DNA of 64,000 nt from Bradysia coprophila (Eukaryota; Arthropoda; Insecta; Diptera; Sciaridae). Below, piece by piece: positions 47,653 to 58,868 of this stretch. Position numbers and translations under genes: made by a program. The first letter of the stretch is position 1. The number at the start of each line of letters is the position of its first letter. The DNA is taken from contig NC_050735.1 in assembly GCF_014529535.1 (NCBI RefSeq), positions 4,030,001 to 4,094,000 of the forward strand. The letters run 5' to 3'. A model generated the notes under the pieces. That model did not search any database and was not told where the DNA came from. It saw only the letters and a list, made by a program, of their open reading frames with translations.

Positions 47653-50600
47653 GTTTGATTGGTGATATTGATACCAACGTTTACCTTTTGAAATTTGAGA
47701 ATAATAGTATTTATACCCAGTGATAACCAAAGTTGAATGGAAAAGAAAGTGTGAAAGTCTATCCTATCTGTAGTACCTTTTAGCAAAAAGTACATAATAT
47801 ACTGGTATTCCGTGTAACTCTGGGCAGCGTCACACAAAAGGAACATTTTAGTTTATTTTAACAATCTTTTCCAAATGGTTTAGCCTAATTGTCTCGCTGT
47901 ACGTTTTTGTTTATAACAGTGCCCCTCAAAACAAGTTGATTGTTTCATAAAGCTACAGAGTGACCTATGCCATATTATTGCACAGTCCTGGGTCCCATTT
48001 ACAAGTTATTAACAAACAACGGATGAAAAGTTGAAAACTCAATTTTTTGTGTGAATTTTATTGATCCAAGGCGAAGCCGAGATCAATAAACACACGAATA
48101 CGCGAATTTTCAACTTTTATCCCGAATTTTGTAATGGATTTTACATGTTTCGACCGTTGAATGGTCATGAGATTCGATGAAAAGAACAATTTGCGACCCA
48201 CAAGCCACAAACCCTCCCTAGCAACCAAACTACAATTATTAAGGTGGTAGATACGTTTATGAATCACTGCTACTTTGTTCGCTTGTGTTGTTGTTGTGTT
48301 TAAATATTAAAAATCAGCGTTTCTCAAACTTATTTTCCCCCCTAAGTCGATTTTTTGAGAGAGTTTGGATGCTAGAGAGAGTATTGCACAAGCTCGTAAA
48401 AAACTATTACATGCTGAGGGTTTTTCAATTCTTAGTGTTTCTTCGAGTTTTTTCATACTTTGGCGACATTTCTTGTCATAAATGATGACTTGCCAACAAA
48501 AATCGCTAGAGTGTGAAGAAAAGCCAAGAAAAATCCCCAGAGTGTGAAAAACGCTACGAAGAATCGCCAGAGTGTAAAGAAACGCCAAAGTGACAAAATA
48601 CGTTTTCAATTACTAAATCGGATAAAAACGCTAAAAAATTTTTGTACTTGATCGAACAAAACGACTTTATGTTACCTTCTGTAAACGGATAGATTCAATA
48701 GGATTGAACAAAACCCTCTTGTTACCTCTCGTAAAATTATAGTTTCCTTAGGATCGAACCTTTTGTCACTTTACAAAAGATCGAACATAACGCCTTTGCG
48801 CTACCTTTCGGAAAAGGAAAGATTCCCTAGGATCGAACAAAATCATCGTCATTTATGGTTGATTCGTTAAATTACCACGAAGAATCGCCAGAGTGTGGAG
48901 AAAAGCCTAGAAAAATCGCCAGATTGTGGAAAACGCTACGAAGAATCTCTATCGGCGTTTCTTCACACTTTGGCTATCTTTCTTGGCGTTTCTTCTAAGT
49001 TTCTTGACGATTTTTTATTTTTTTGACGATTTGACTTTGGCGATTCTCCACGGGAATACGATCCCGTCCTAAATTTGTATCCATATCTTACCATTGTTAG
49101 AAAGAATAAAGATCGGTGTAGCTGATGGCTGCTTCGAATGTTTAAAAAAAGAAAACCCTGACACCAATTGCCGGGGTAGTATTCATTTATTAAAACTGAC
49201 AATCAAAATTCATTTTTCGTCATTATCAATGAAACGATTGATTAAGAATAATAAAATATTACAATTAAATTGACATTAACATTATGTTTGATCACACGAA
49301 GTTCATTCTTCCAGTTGGATAAATCAATGAATTAAATAAACGGCCGATTACGCTACACCTCTTCACAATCTCTTTCTCAATCTCCTTCAGACAAAATGCA
49401 TTGGCGACTTCTCGTTGAGTTCTGTTCTCAAGAGCATTCGGTTGATATCATTGATTGAACCGCTGTTACACCAAAAACAAATTTAAAAAAATTATGTCCC
49501 ACGACCAAACATGCCCAGATATGATACACTTACGTTTGACCCTGAGCCAGTACACTGGCTCTGCTAGCAGCATGATGGGCATAGTATGTAGGAGCAGGAA
49601 TGCTTACCGAACGATTGCATCGTACGTACATGTAGCACAGATAGTAGGTCAGTTGCTGTATTTGATCGGACGAAAAATCTGAATCGTCCCTGTATTGCAG
49701 ACCGAAACAAGTTCATTGATTTTGATTCATGAGAATAATGAGAAGAAAAAAACAAAGAAAATCTCACACATACCATAGAACATGATAACGCGTTGGACGA
49801 ACAGTGGTGCCCTACAAAATCAAGCCATCAGTCGAATCCCTTTGTCTTCCAATTTCATCTAAGTAATGCGACTGTTACTTACCCTGATTCCCTGATGCGA
49901 CAGCAAAAAGAAATCATTTTCGGTTGGATGAACAATAGCCGTATCCACGACCGTTCCAGGCGGTGCATTCTCCTCCGCAGCCTTTCCATCTTTCTGCATG
50001 AAAAAGCGAGTTTTGTGCCTAGACGAAAGTGATTTTAGTCAACGTCAATTGGGACCACAGAAAGTGGAAACGAACCGCTTTTGCACGGTAATAAACGTAA
50101 TTGCCGGTTGATACGATGCGCTTAGGCTGGAGCAAGCTTTTCGAATGCTGCGCATTTCGGTGTGAAGAATCTGGTGACAAATTAGAAGTGGAAAAGTCGA
50201 CACAATGAAAATTATTGGAAATTTTACCTCCGGGAATTGTCCCTCTCCGACACCATCGCGATAGTATATGATCTTGCTGGGTTTTAGGCCATACGGATAC
50301 TGTGCACTTCTGGTATAGGCTTTATAAGCCGTCAGACAGGTCCTCATAATGACATCAAAATTATGAATAACTTCTGCAGATCCTTTTCCTGCTTTCTGTT
50401 GTGCCTGTGCGTGCATCATGTACGGCATTCCACTGTTATGAATACTGCAAGTGACCGCAGCGTAGCTGTATCCACCGTCACATCCCTGAAAGTACAGATT
50501 TTCGATAAAAATCGTAATTTTACATCGCAAGCAGTCCGCTCTAGAAATAAGACTTACACCATGCGTAACATCAGCTCCAACAATCATGACAGGCTCCTCA

Positions 50601-53600
50601 AACAATTTGAATGGTATAGCAGCCGTTGGATTGACAACAGTATGGTTTATTCCACCAAGTTTGCTATTTATTTTTAGGATAATATTCCCGACAATACTCT
50701 CAAATCGGTTCGGTTGAGGTTTAAAGTTAGCTGCAGCAATACACTGAGTCAAAATTCCGACATTGATCTCCGCGGCTTGTTTCACATGGCCATAAACATG
50801 GCACAATTTGGCCGGAATCACAACCAAAACGATATCGCAATCTTTGAATTTGCTCTTGAAGCAATTGGTCAGTATTCTGATGTTTTCAGCAGCTTCTTCT
50901 TCTTGGTCACGTATTTCTCTGCTCAGATCGTGGCTTACTGGTTCCGATGTGAATTGAACACCGGCCACATTACCCATGCTCTTTAATTTGTCGACAAATT
51001 CACTGAAATTGAGGAATTTAGGTCAGTGGAATGTAAATTCATTTATGACGACAAACTTCATCGACTTTAAGGATCGAAATGGGCGGACCAACTTATGAAC
51101 AGCAACGCCATCTGTTCTCATTTCTCTAGTCAGAAGTGAGTCGACCGTTTCGGATCCCTTTTGATTGCAATACCTTTGTGAATACGACAAATCTGATCGG
51201 TTGTAGCCTTTGCAGGTGTACAGAATTCCCCATTTTGAAATTTTTCGTGGATCGAGGAACTTCGCCTCACATCGGTAGCTGTCCCATACTCCGTTAGCAG
51301 GAATAATGTTTGCAGGATCGTTAGACTGTGATTTCTATTCGGAGAAATGCGAAATTAAAGGTTTATGATTAGAGTGCAACGGGTGGCGTAGCTGGTGGAT
51401 CATTCCGGTTATCGTTGGAACTCACATAGCACAGTAGAGGATCAGCCAATTTTCGTGTCTCTGATAGCTCCAACAAGCTGACTCTATTTTCAAATGAACA
51501 TCCGAATTCCTTCAGAATTGGGTCGTTGCATAGATCTAAATTCGGAATCTGAAAAAAGATTGAATTGATGTCCGTGCGATTAATCAATTTGTCTGATATC
51601 AGGATGAGGGTGTATTATGTACCCTCCATTCCAATATTTACCGCTCGCTCAATTTCCGATTGCAACACGTTCGGCGGCTTTTTGGAACAGTTGAGCATTT
51701 TGGTGGTTTGGTCGCTTGTCAATTTTCTATTGATCTATTGACCCTTCTTCACTTCGCAGATCTGTTCAAGTCAACCACAACACACGAACGAAATTAGGTT
51801 GAACTTCTATCAGAAATTGCTTTTTTGTTTAATTTACCTCGGCTGGGACGTAATTTTTGCTGTTCAATTCCAAACAAGGTCCATTCGGGTGCAGATCCTT
51901 GCGTCCGTATTTTTCAACAAAATAGTCGTAAATGCTTACGTCACGTTTGCGCCCGTTTGGTTCTTCCAATGAAAACTTTTTCTTCGAAATGGACATCGGA
52001 ATGACTTTGGTGACAGTACCACCAAGGACTTTAGTCTTATCCGCCGATGATGGAAAATATTTTACTTTGCAACCTAATTGGTAAAAAAGGAGGATGGTAT
52101 GCGTGTCATTATCATTAGAATTGCCCCCCAACTTACTGGACAACAAATCCGAAGCCAATTTAAAATCTTTCGGTCTCCATCCATCAATCGTACGACAAGC
52201 GTCTTGTGAGTAGCCGAAGAGGTCCGCGAAAACTTCGATAACATTTTTGTTCAGGAGCGTGGCACAATTAGCAACTGATGGAAGAATGGATTCATTCGTT
52301 AAAACAATTTTGGACAACAAAACCGTTTTTTCGGTGTGTAATCTTACTGTGAACATTTAGAAATGGTTTCCAACCGTTAGTAATTTCAATTGTAGCATCA
52401 TAGCCTTTGAAATTCAATAAGCCACCACCCAACGAAAAACTGGTACCGTCATCAAAGCAAATCAAAGAACTTCTGCCGATCGGAACGTATCGGCTACAAT
52501 TCAGATTTTTCATCAAAGTATTGTAGATCCGGTTTAATGCATCCAGGTCGGATGTGATTGGAATGCCTTTCATGTTATTGATGAGACCCTGCAATCCGTT
52601 TGTATTGATCTTTTCAACGGTGGGTGCCAAGGTCACACGAAACACTTCGTGACGCCCAGTTTCACCAGCGTCTGGATAAATTTCCACATTTTGTTCCAAC
52701 GGAACGCTAAGTTCCAACATCTGGGTGGAATATATAGCTGTTGACCGATCAGAAATGATTCCGATCTTTTTGCCGGGACTCGATTCGGAAAAGGCTTCAC
52801 GAAGTTGATCCAACAATTTTCTATGGATTGCGTATCGCAGATGTCGTGGCAACACCTTCTTCTCAACCAGTTGATTCTCGGGTTCATCTTTTGATTTCGA
52901 TGATTTTTTTGCATCCTTAGCCGATTTCTTGGGCTTAGTGTCGTCAATAATTTTGGTCACGTCCACAACGTAATGATAAATTTTGGCTGGCAATTTGATA
53001 TTCATAGGAAAATGATTGACACGAAGACAGATTTTTTTGTCATATTCTGTCGCTTGTCCCGGTCTCACTGGTATTTTGATGTCCACCTGTTCATCAGGAA
53101 ATGGTTTCCACGGTTGATTAGCTGAATGCTTTATCGGAACCAAATGTGGTGCCGATACGCCTGACTTTATAAATGATCCTTTCATATCAACAAAACCACC
53201 ACGTCCACCACCACCACGTCCGCGACTTCCATGTCCGCCACCTCCATATCCGCGACCTCCGTGACCACTACTTCCTTGTGCATACTGCGTCGTATATGGT
53301 CGTTGACCATCACGACTACTTGCTGGCTGACCCTGATTTCCAGAAAATCCACTAGTCGATTGTCGATTTCCACCCCTGTTTCCATCTGTAGGATTGTGAG
53401 GTCTCCGTCCTCCACCTCTACCTATTTAATAAGAGTAATGGATTTCACTTTCACTACTTCATTGGTGTCTACACATACGAACTCGTTTCTTGACATTTCC
53501 ACTAAATTCAGAGCTTATGCTTTTACAAAATTTTCGAATAATAGAATATTATAGCTGTGTACAACACGTACAAATTAATTAAATTCTTTCTTCTTCGTGA

Positions 53601-55333
53601 GATGAAGTTAACTTGACTCAATCTATGAGAATTTAAATGTCACTATTTTCTAGACGTATTTATTTCGCAATATTTTGTAAACAAATGCAATGCAGAATAT
53701 GTATAATAGTAAACATCACACACACTCATACAACCCTACTCGCCGAGAATGAAAAGCATTTTTAAAATAGATGTCGCTTTTCGATATTTGTTTTTTAATT
53801 GGCATCCGCACCATTAAAGCTATCGAGAGCTATACAACCGTTTTATCACCGTCGATTCAATTTACCATTTTTTCAAATATTTTTGATTTCAGATGTTTTT
53901 TGATGAAATTCGTTACATAAAATATTATCTGAAGACTTTTGCTGATAGCGCAAAGGGTTTATACAGCAGCGATAGACGCTCTACACTGCCAGCGTAGAAC
54001 ATATAAATGCATTGTTGTTGTTGAGTGCAGGAAACGAAATTGACTGCTGTGCTGAGTCTATTTTTGCCGTTAATAGTTATTTAATAGTTATTTTCATGCT
54101 TCTGGGGCGAAATGTCGTCCAAGACACGTACGTAAATAACTCATAAACGATAAACCCCTCCACAAATTTCTAAAAAAATGCAAAATTTTCTTTAACGCGC
54201 AACATATCAATGTAAAGTTTCCATACAAAAGCAAATTACAACAACAAAATACATGGAAATTGTGATTTCCACATGAAATTTTGGTTTACTTAAATGCTCA
54301 TAACTTCGTTTTCTGAAACGTTTTTCGTGAAAAACTGACAGAAACAGCACGTCATTTGTTATGCTGCCAATAGTTATTTACGTATCTGTAGTAGACAGTC
54401 AACTCATTAAGGCGACATCTCGTGAAATTGCCTAAAGTATACAACTTTTCATGCCGAGAACCTAAATTATGAGAACAATCCTGAAATGTATGCCCAAGAC
54501 ATGAAATTTAATTTATCTGCCTAGAACGATAATCTCGAGCTTATCCCTCTAGGGAGTTTTTGTTTATCTCGATATATCTGTTCTCGACAGATAAAATATG
54601 ATATGCACCTATTGCCAGACTGTTATTTTGACGTGTAGGCATTATGACCCACGCCTTCGGCTAGGGCAATAATATCCTACACGTCAAAATACCAATCTTG
54701 GCAACAGGTGCATAATATATATTACTGACTGCTCAGACGGAAAATGATTCATTGTTTATCTAAAATTTGTAATAAGCTCAAACTAACCTCACCTCGTTTA
54801 TAAGAGTAATAGTATAAAAACTTTTCAAACTCAAAACTAACTTGAAATTTAAAAAAAAACAGTTCGTAGTGCTGTCTTTACTTGCGTCAATCAGTTGCAT
54901 ACCATCCCACCACCATGGTGTCGAAAAGGTAGATGTTGCTGTCGAAACCGAACCAGAACCAATAGTTAATCCAGTCCCCATCGAACAAGCGCTTAAGTCA
55001 AGTGTAACTGACACCAAGGAAGAAGAACCTGCGTAAGCATCCGTACAATGCAAATCTTAGAATTTCTCTATATATTATTTTTTATATTAAAGTAATGTAG
55101 CTCCGTTGAAGACCGCTGAACCAACCGATGTCGCAGTCAATCCATCTGATGCAGCAGAAAATTCTGAAAATAGCTCAAACGATGAAAGCAATGACAAAAC
55201 TAAAACTGTTCTTCTGCTATTGCTCAAATTTACAACAACAACAACGACAACCACAACAACGACAACAACTACTACAACGACAACAACAACCACTACTACA
55301 ACCACCACTACGACGGCGGCACCTGCTGCATAA
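47635..55333 (+). CDS. Thr-rich secreted protein; exon 1 assignment tentative
   Basis: Exons 54863-55032 and 55093-55333 are well supported: joined GC|T across GTAAGC...AAG they encode [19 protein letters not shown], an acidic Pro/Val/Glu-rich region, and a run of about 28 Thr ending AAPAA. No ATG precedes 54863 in frame; an acceptor (AAAAACAG) does. The best partner in phase 0 is ATGTTTAAAATT with donor GTAAGT at 47635-47646, giving a proper [15 protein letters not shown] signal peptide and 140 residues. That choice rests on the duplicate, where the same exon sits about 1.1 kb before the matching remnant exon. The Ago2-like gene would then be nested, antisense, in a 7.2-kb intron. Poly-Thr suggests O-glycosylated mucin. 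AATAAA lies at 55462. Confidence 0.55.
47653..49386. other. Spacer downstream of the Argonaute gene
   Basis: Contains a copy of the GCGAAGC foldback (48010-48150), the tandem and mixed-orientation repeats at 48400-48960, and probably the Argonaute 3' UTR, with AATAAA on the minus strand at 49186-49191. Confidence 0.5.
48400..48960. repeat. Repeat cluster: CGCCAGAGTGT units and GATCGAACAAAA units
   Basis: Two repeat types interleave. AATCGCCAGAGTGTGAAGAA-like units occur directly at about 48500-48600 and 48880-48950 and inverted at 48420-48475 and 48953-49040. Between them, three to four units of about 60 bases share GATCGAACAAAA, GTTACCTT and GATTC(A/C)(A/C)TAGGAT. No reading frame is conserved. 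Confidence 0.6.
49387..53496 (-). CDS. Argonaute, Ago2-like (siRNA class), with in-frame TAG
   Basis: Exons in reading order: 53496-53483 (tentative), 53417-52348, 52274-51838, 51761-51642, 51548-51381, 51334-51174, 51002-50558, 50485-50228, 50170-50076, 50018-49883, 49811-49774, 49689-49534, 49462-49387; phases close to 1058 codons. A Gly/Arg-rich start ([19 protein letters not shown]) is typical of insect Ago2. N and PAZ regions follow, then MID with YGHVKQ...LTQC and KINSKLGG contacts for the guide 5' end, then PIWI with [18 protein letters not shown] and QKRHKTRFF supplying Asp, Asp and His of the slicing tetrad, and a C-terminal MHFV. Exon 4 (L2 linker) reads CEVKKGQ-TAG-INRKLT, where relatives have Pro at the TAG position. 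Two donors are weak (GTTCGT, GTTGCA). Without readthrough or skipping, MID and PIWI would be lost. Confidence 0.85.
53497..54862. other. Spacer upstream of the Argonaute gene
   Basis: No gene supported. It holds the Argonaute promoter region and the foldback at 54600-54716. A TATA-like GTATAAAAA at about 54809 precedes exon 54863 but no ATG lies between them. Confidence 0.5.
54600..54716. mobile_element. Inverted-repeat element with ATATGCACCTATTGCC arms
   Basis: ATATGCACCTATTGCCAGAC and TATTTTGACGTGTAGG are mirrored as CCTACACGTCAAAATA and CTTGGCAACAGGTGCATAAT. The loop carries CGCCTTCGGC. It is non-coding. Confidence 0.75.
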
Positions 55334-56189
55334 GATGAGATAGATTTAAAAAAAATTGTAGCAAGCTCACAAACATTTTTCAAAGTATCTCTTTGGAACC
55401 CTTGCATGAATTTGGAAAATTTAGTTTTTTACATTTTTCACAAAAATGGTGTCGTTACTTCAATAAAAAAAACTTAATTTATTTTTACAAGATTATACAA
55501 TTGTTTTGGTATGGCCGCAATACATAGACTCACACACGAAAATTTCAGAAATTCACTCGAAATTTTTGTTCCTGGCTAAACAGAAAACTGTTTTTTGTGA
55601 GTCTGCAGTTAAAAAAGAGGGTCCAAACATCACCGAGGGTAGTCACGTTTTTCGTACAGTGAATAAATTATTTCCGTATGCCGATCTAGCAACAGCTGGT
55701 ATACCATTTTCAACACATTAGAAGGTCAATGAATCTGCAACCCGGTGAAACCTTACGTCGAGTATATATTCTTGAAATTCCCTTTAAAATGAGCTGCGAC
55801 ACGACTATTTTGCTTCTCAGTCACAGATTTTAGAAAGTATTAACTCCAAAAAATTTCTGGAAAATTCATGGTCGGGAACCCTTTTTGTATAATTTTTCAT
55901 CGGTGAGTCGATTTTTTTAAAATTTTAAAGTATGCCAAATTGAAGCCACAGTCTCTACGAGTAGTTATATACACTTATCAAATTTGTTTCAACAAAGTCG
56001 GCAGAACTGCTCTCACTATGGCCCTGTGACCAAAAAGTCGGTTTTCAGAGGTACGCATGGGAGCTTCGAATTCGAACTTTTTTTTTCGTGATCAGTGGAC
56101 CATTCTGCATCGAGCCTACCCGCAGGCCTTAAAAAAATAAAAAAAAAGACTGCAAAACGCTACACCCTATTATTTAAGTTACTTCTCGA

Positions 56190-57050
56190 AGAATTTTATT
56201 GTTTTTGCGTTCCCACGATATCAAAAAAGGTGAATTTTCAATGTAAAAGTTTCATACGAATGTTTCGTAGACAAACAGAAATTCAATCAGAAAATAAAAT
56301 AACTAAAATCACAGAGAGCTACAGTATGTTTACTGCAATAGTGATGGATCATCACCGAATGATGATAATGATGTCAAAACTTTAATCATTTAATGGAGCA
56401 TAAAAACTACCGTTTTAATTTAGTCAAACCGTAAATTCCTAAACTCCACATCGAACTTGTTTCGATCGAGTTCATCGGTCTGATAAATACGTTATTAGTA
56501 GTTTATTCGAATAGATATCTTTTACACATAAATTAATTAATTTGCATAAGAAAAATAAACAGGTCAGACAAAGCAATGTTCTTTCTAGCACCGATCTTCG
56601 GCTTAACTTGAGATTGGCCGAAGTATTATTGTAGACATTAGTCATGGGATCAAGCAAATATTTGTAAGATATTGCACTTTTGTATCAAAGTTTGATTAGC
56701 GGAAAAATGCGTTGATGTGGAAACGTTTCCAGTACAGTCCATCTGTATCTATCTATAGCTAGGCTCTGGTAAAATATATTTTCGCTTTTCCGTTTCTCTT
56801 TCTTTTGTTTTCCATTTAGATGTGCAGGTATTATATGTAATAGCATAGCACTGTCTTTGGTAATAGCATAAATACACTGTTCGCAAAAATCTACTCAAAA
56901 TTCGAAATTATCTAGCGAATATTTTGGGTAGATTTTTAATTTTCGGCACTATCGTATGTAATAAATACGATCTATGGTCATCCTGCTAAGTAGTATCATT
57001 CTTGATCATAAATGACATGTTACTTAAAAATGTTTAAAATTGTAAGTTAA
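56190..57050 (+). repeat. Segmental duplication, copy B (decayed 5' end of the Thr-rich gene)
   Basis: Collinear with 46600-47652 and ending in the same ATGTTTAAAATT (57030-57041) plus GTAAGT. Small insertions and deletions are spread throughout, so the event is not recent. Confidence 0.75.
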
Positions 57051-57644
57051 TTGGTGAAAAGTTATAAAGGAGATAAAATTGAGAAAGATAACTAATTTGA
57101 TCGTATTATCGTTTATAATATAATCATGGCACTACAAAAAAAACAGTGTCCGTTTTCGATCTCAGTATACAAAGTTTTATTTATTGTTTATAGAAAATAA
57201 AAAGTGATTTTCAACCAGTAAATAGTGTAATTTAATAAAAAACCAATGCAGAAATTAATTTCACTCATAATTTTTGTGTTTCAATATGTTTATAAGAGCA
57301 AAAATGAGAATTTGTTCGTATTTGTAAAATAAGTGCTCCAATGTGAATTGATCGAAATAATGACTACACAAAATGTGGTTTATTTTCATACAAAGGTGAG
57401 TGATTCCATAAAGCCAAGAACAGATGGCTCTTTAGTAAGTAGTCGGCCCTGTTAAGCGTGTTAAGCACAGAACACGAAATGAACTGCTGTGCCGTGTAAT
57501 ACGAAAAATTATAACAATAATGCTTCGTTGATTCATATTTTTTATGTTCATTAACTCAAGCTCAAACGAGTTTTGTCCTCACTTCTGTATAGATGAGCCT
57601 CATTATGTCTAATTTCCTAACTAAACTGCATAAATGGCCTTCTT

Positions 57645-57726
57645 CAACGCACTTCAATCAAAAGTGCTTCTAATGACAGCTGCCAAATACTCTATTTAGA
57701 GTACCACTCATGCTTGAAATTCGTTG
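57645..57726. mobile_element. MITE family A, copy 4 (short)
   Basis: CAACGCACTTCAATCAAAAGTGC at left and GCTTGAAATTCGTTG at right, 82 bp, with more mismatches than other copies and no clear target duplication. Confidence 0.65.
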
Positions 57727-58042
57727 CTAATTTTGAATAAAGGCGTGTTTGCCATCAACGGAAACACATATAGTGCAATACAGAAAACACAATAAGGTAA
57801 ACTTTAAGAACAAGTTTGTTGGATCGAGCAAATATCGCCACACATCTATGCTTCCTATGCTCGAAAACATTTTCTTTTTATTATAAATCCGAATACGAAA
57901 AATAAAACCTAACACAAAGTAACGCTCCATCTAGCACCGAAGATAACTGTGACGTAAGTTCGCATTTTCTTTGCAATATAGCAACTATTTTTGCTTCATT
58001 ACACTTTTGTATGGAAGTTTGATTTGTGCAAAAATGCGTGAA

Positions 58043-58320
58043 GCCTATGCAGTGTAAGCATCCGTGACAGAGTATAGTAGTCAAAGTATAGCTGTATCTT
58101 GATAATTGTGTTTATTAAAGTAATGTAGCACTTCTAAAAACTGTTGCCACCAGTGAAGCAGTCAATCCCACTATTACCATGAAAGAATCAGAAATGGTCC
58201 AAAAGATGAAACCGATCACCAAGCTAAAATATGGTTGTTTTTGCTCAAACTAAGAACAACAACAACCTCCACTACAACAACTACAACGAAGACGGGACTG
58301 ACTGCACAAAAAGATAAATT
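58043..58320 (+). pseudogene. Remnant of exons 2-3 of a Thr-rich secreted protein duplicate
   Basis: CAGTGTAAGCATCCGTGACA matches the exon 2 donor region of the gene at 54863-55333, and TTAAAGTAATGTAGCACTTC onward matches its exon 3. The frame reads NVALLKTVATSEAVNPT, then diverges and meets a TAA before the Thr codons, which survive only as a short ACAACAACAACCTCC stretch. With copy B it forms a decayed duplicate of the whole gene. Confidence 0.75.
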
Positions 58321-58868
58321 TTACAAAAATTACCCTTACATGAATACGGAAAAATATAATTTTCACCATTTTGATGGATAACACCATTTAGGGAAGAACA
58401 TGTTTCACACTTTATTTAATTTTTAAACGATAGTCTCGTGTACATCCAAACTGTAAAAATACGTTGGAAATGATCATTAAATATTACTCCACGCCGACAA
58501 AATTCCATGAAAGTTGCTCATGTTGAAAACATAAATTTCGTTAATGTCATGATAGGTCATGGAATTCTTTGTGAAGAAAAAAATGTTGCGCCATTTTTCA
58601 AAAACATATTCAATAACAATAATTATAGAAGCTCCAGTCGCTCTAGTCACAACACGGCTTCGATGACGGCGGATACCATTACTTTTTTTTAATTTCAAAG
58701 ACAGATGACAGGTGACGTGTTTAAAACTGTCTAATCAAATGTCTTCTGAAATCCTCTACTCAAAACAAAAGTGTATTGTGTGACGTGTATCGATGAAAGT
58801 GAATCAAATTTAAATAAAAAATCTTCCAACAAAACAAAAAGTTTTCTCCACAAAATTATCGTTTCAAA

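Larger units (their letters stand above)
55470..58042. other. Region between the Thr-rich gene and its decayed duplicate
   Basis: AT-rich, with the segmental duplication copy B and a family A MITE at 57645-57726. Short frames (for example 55506-55721) have no recognisable features. Confidence 0.5.
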
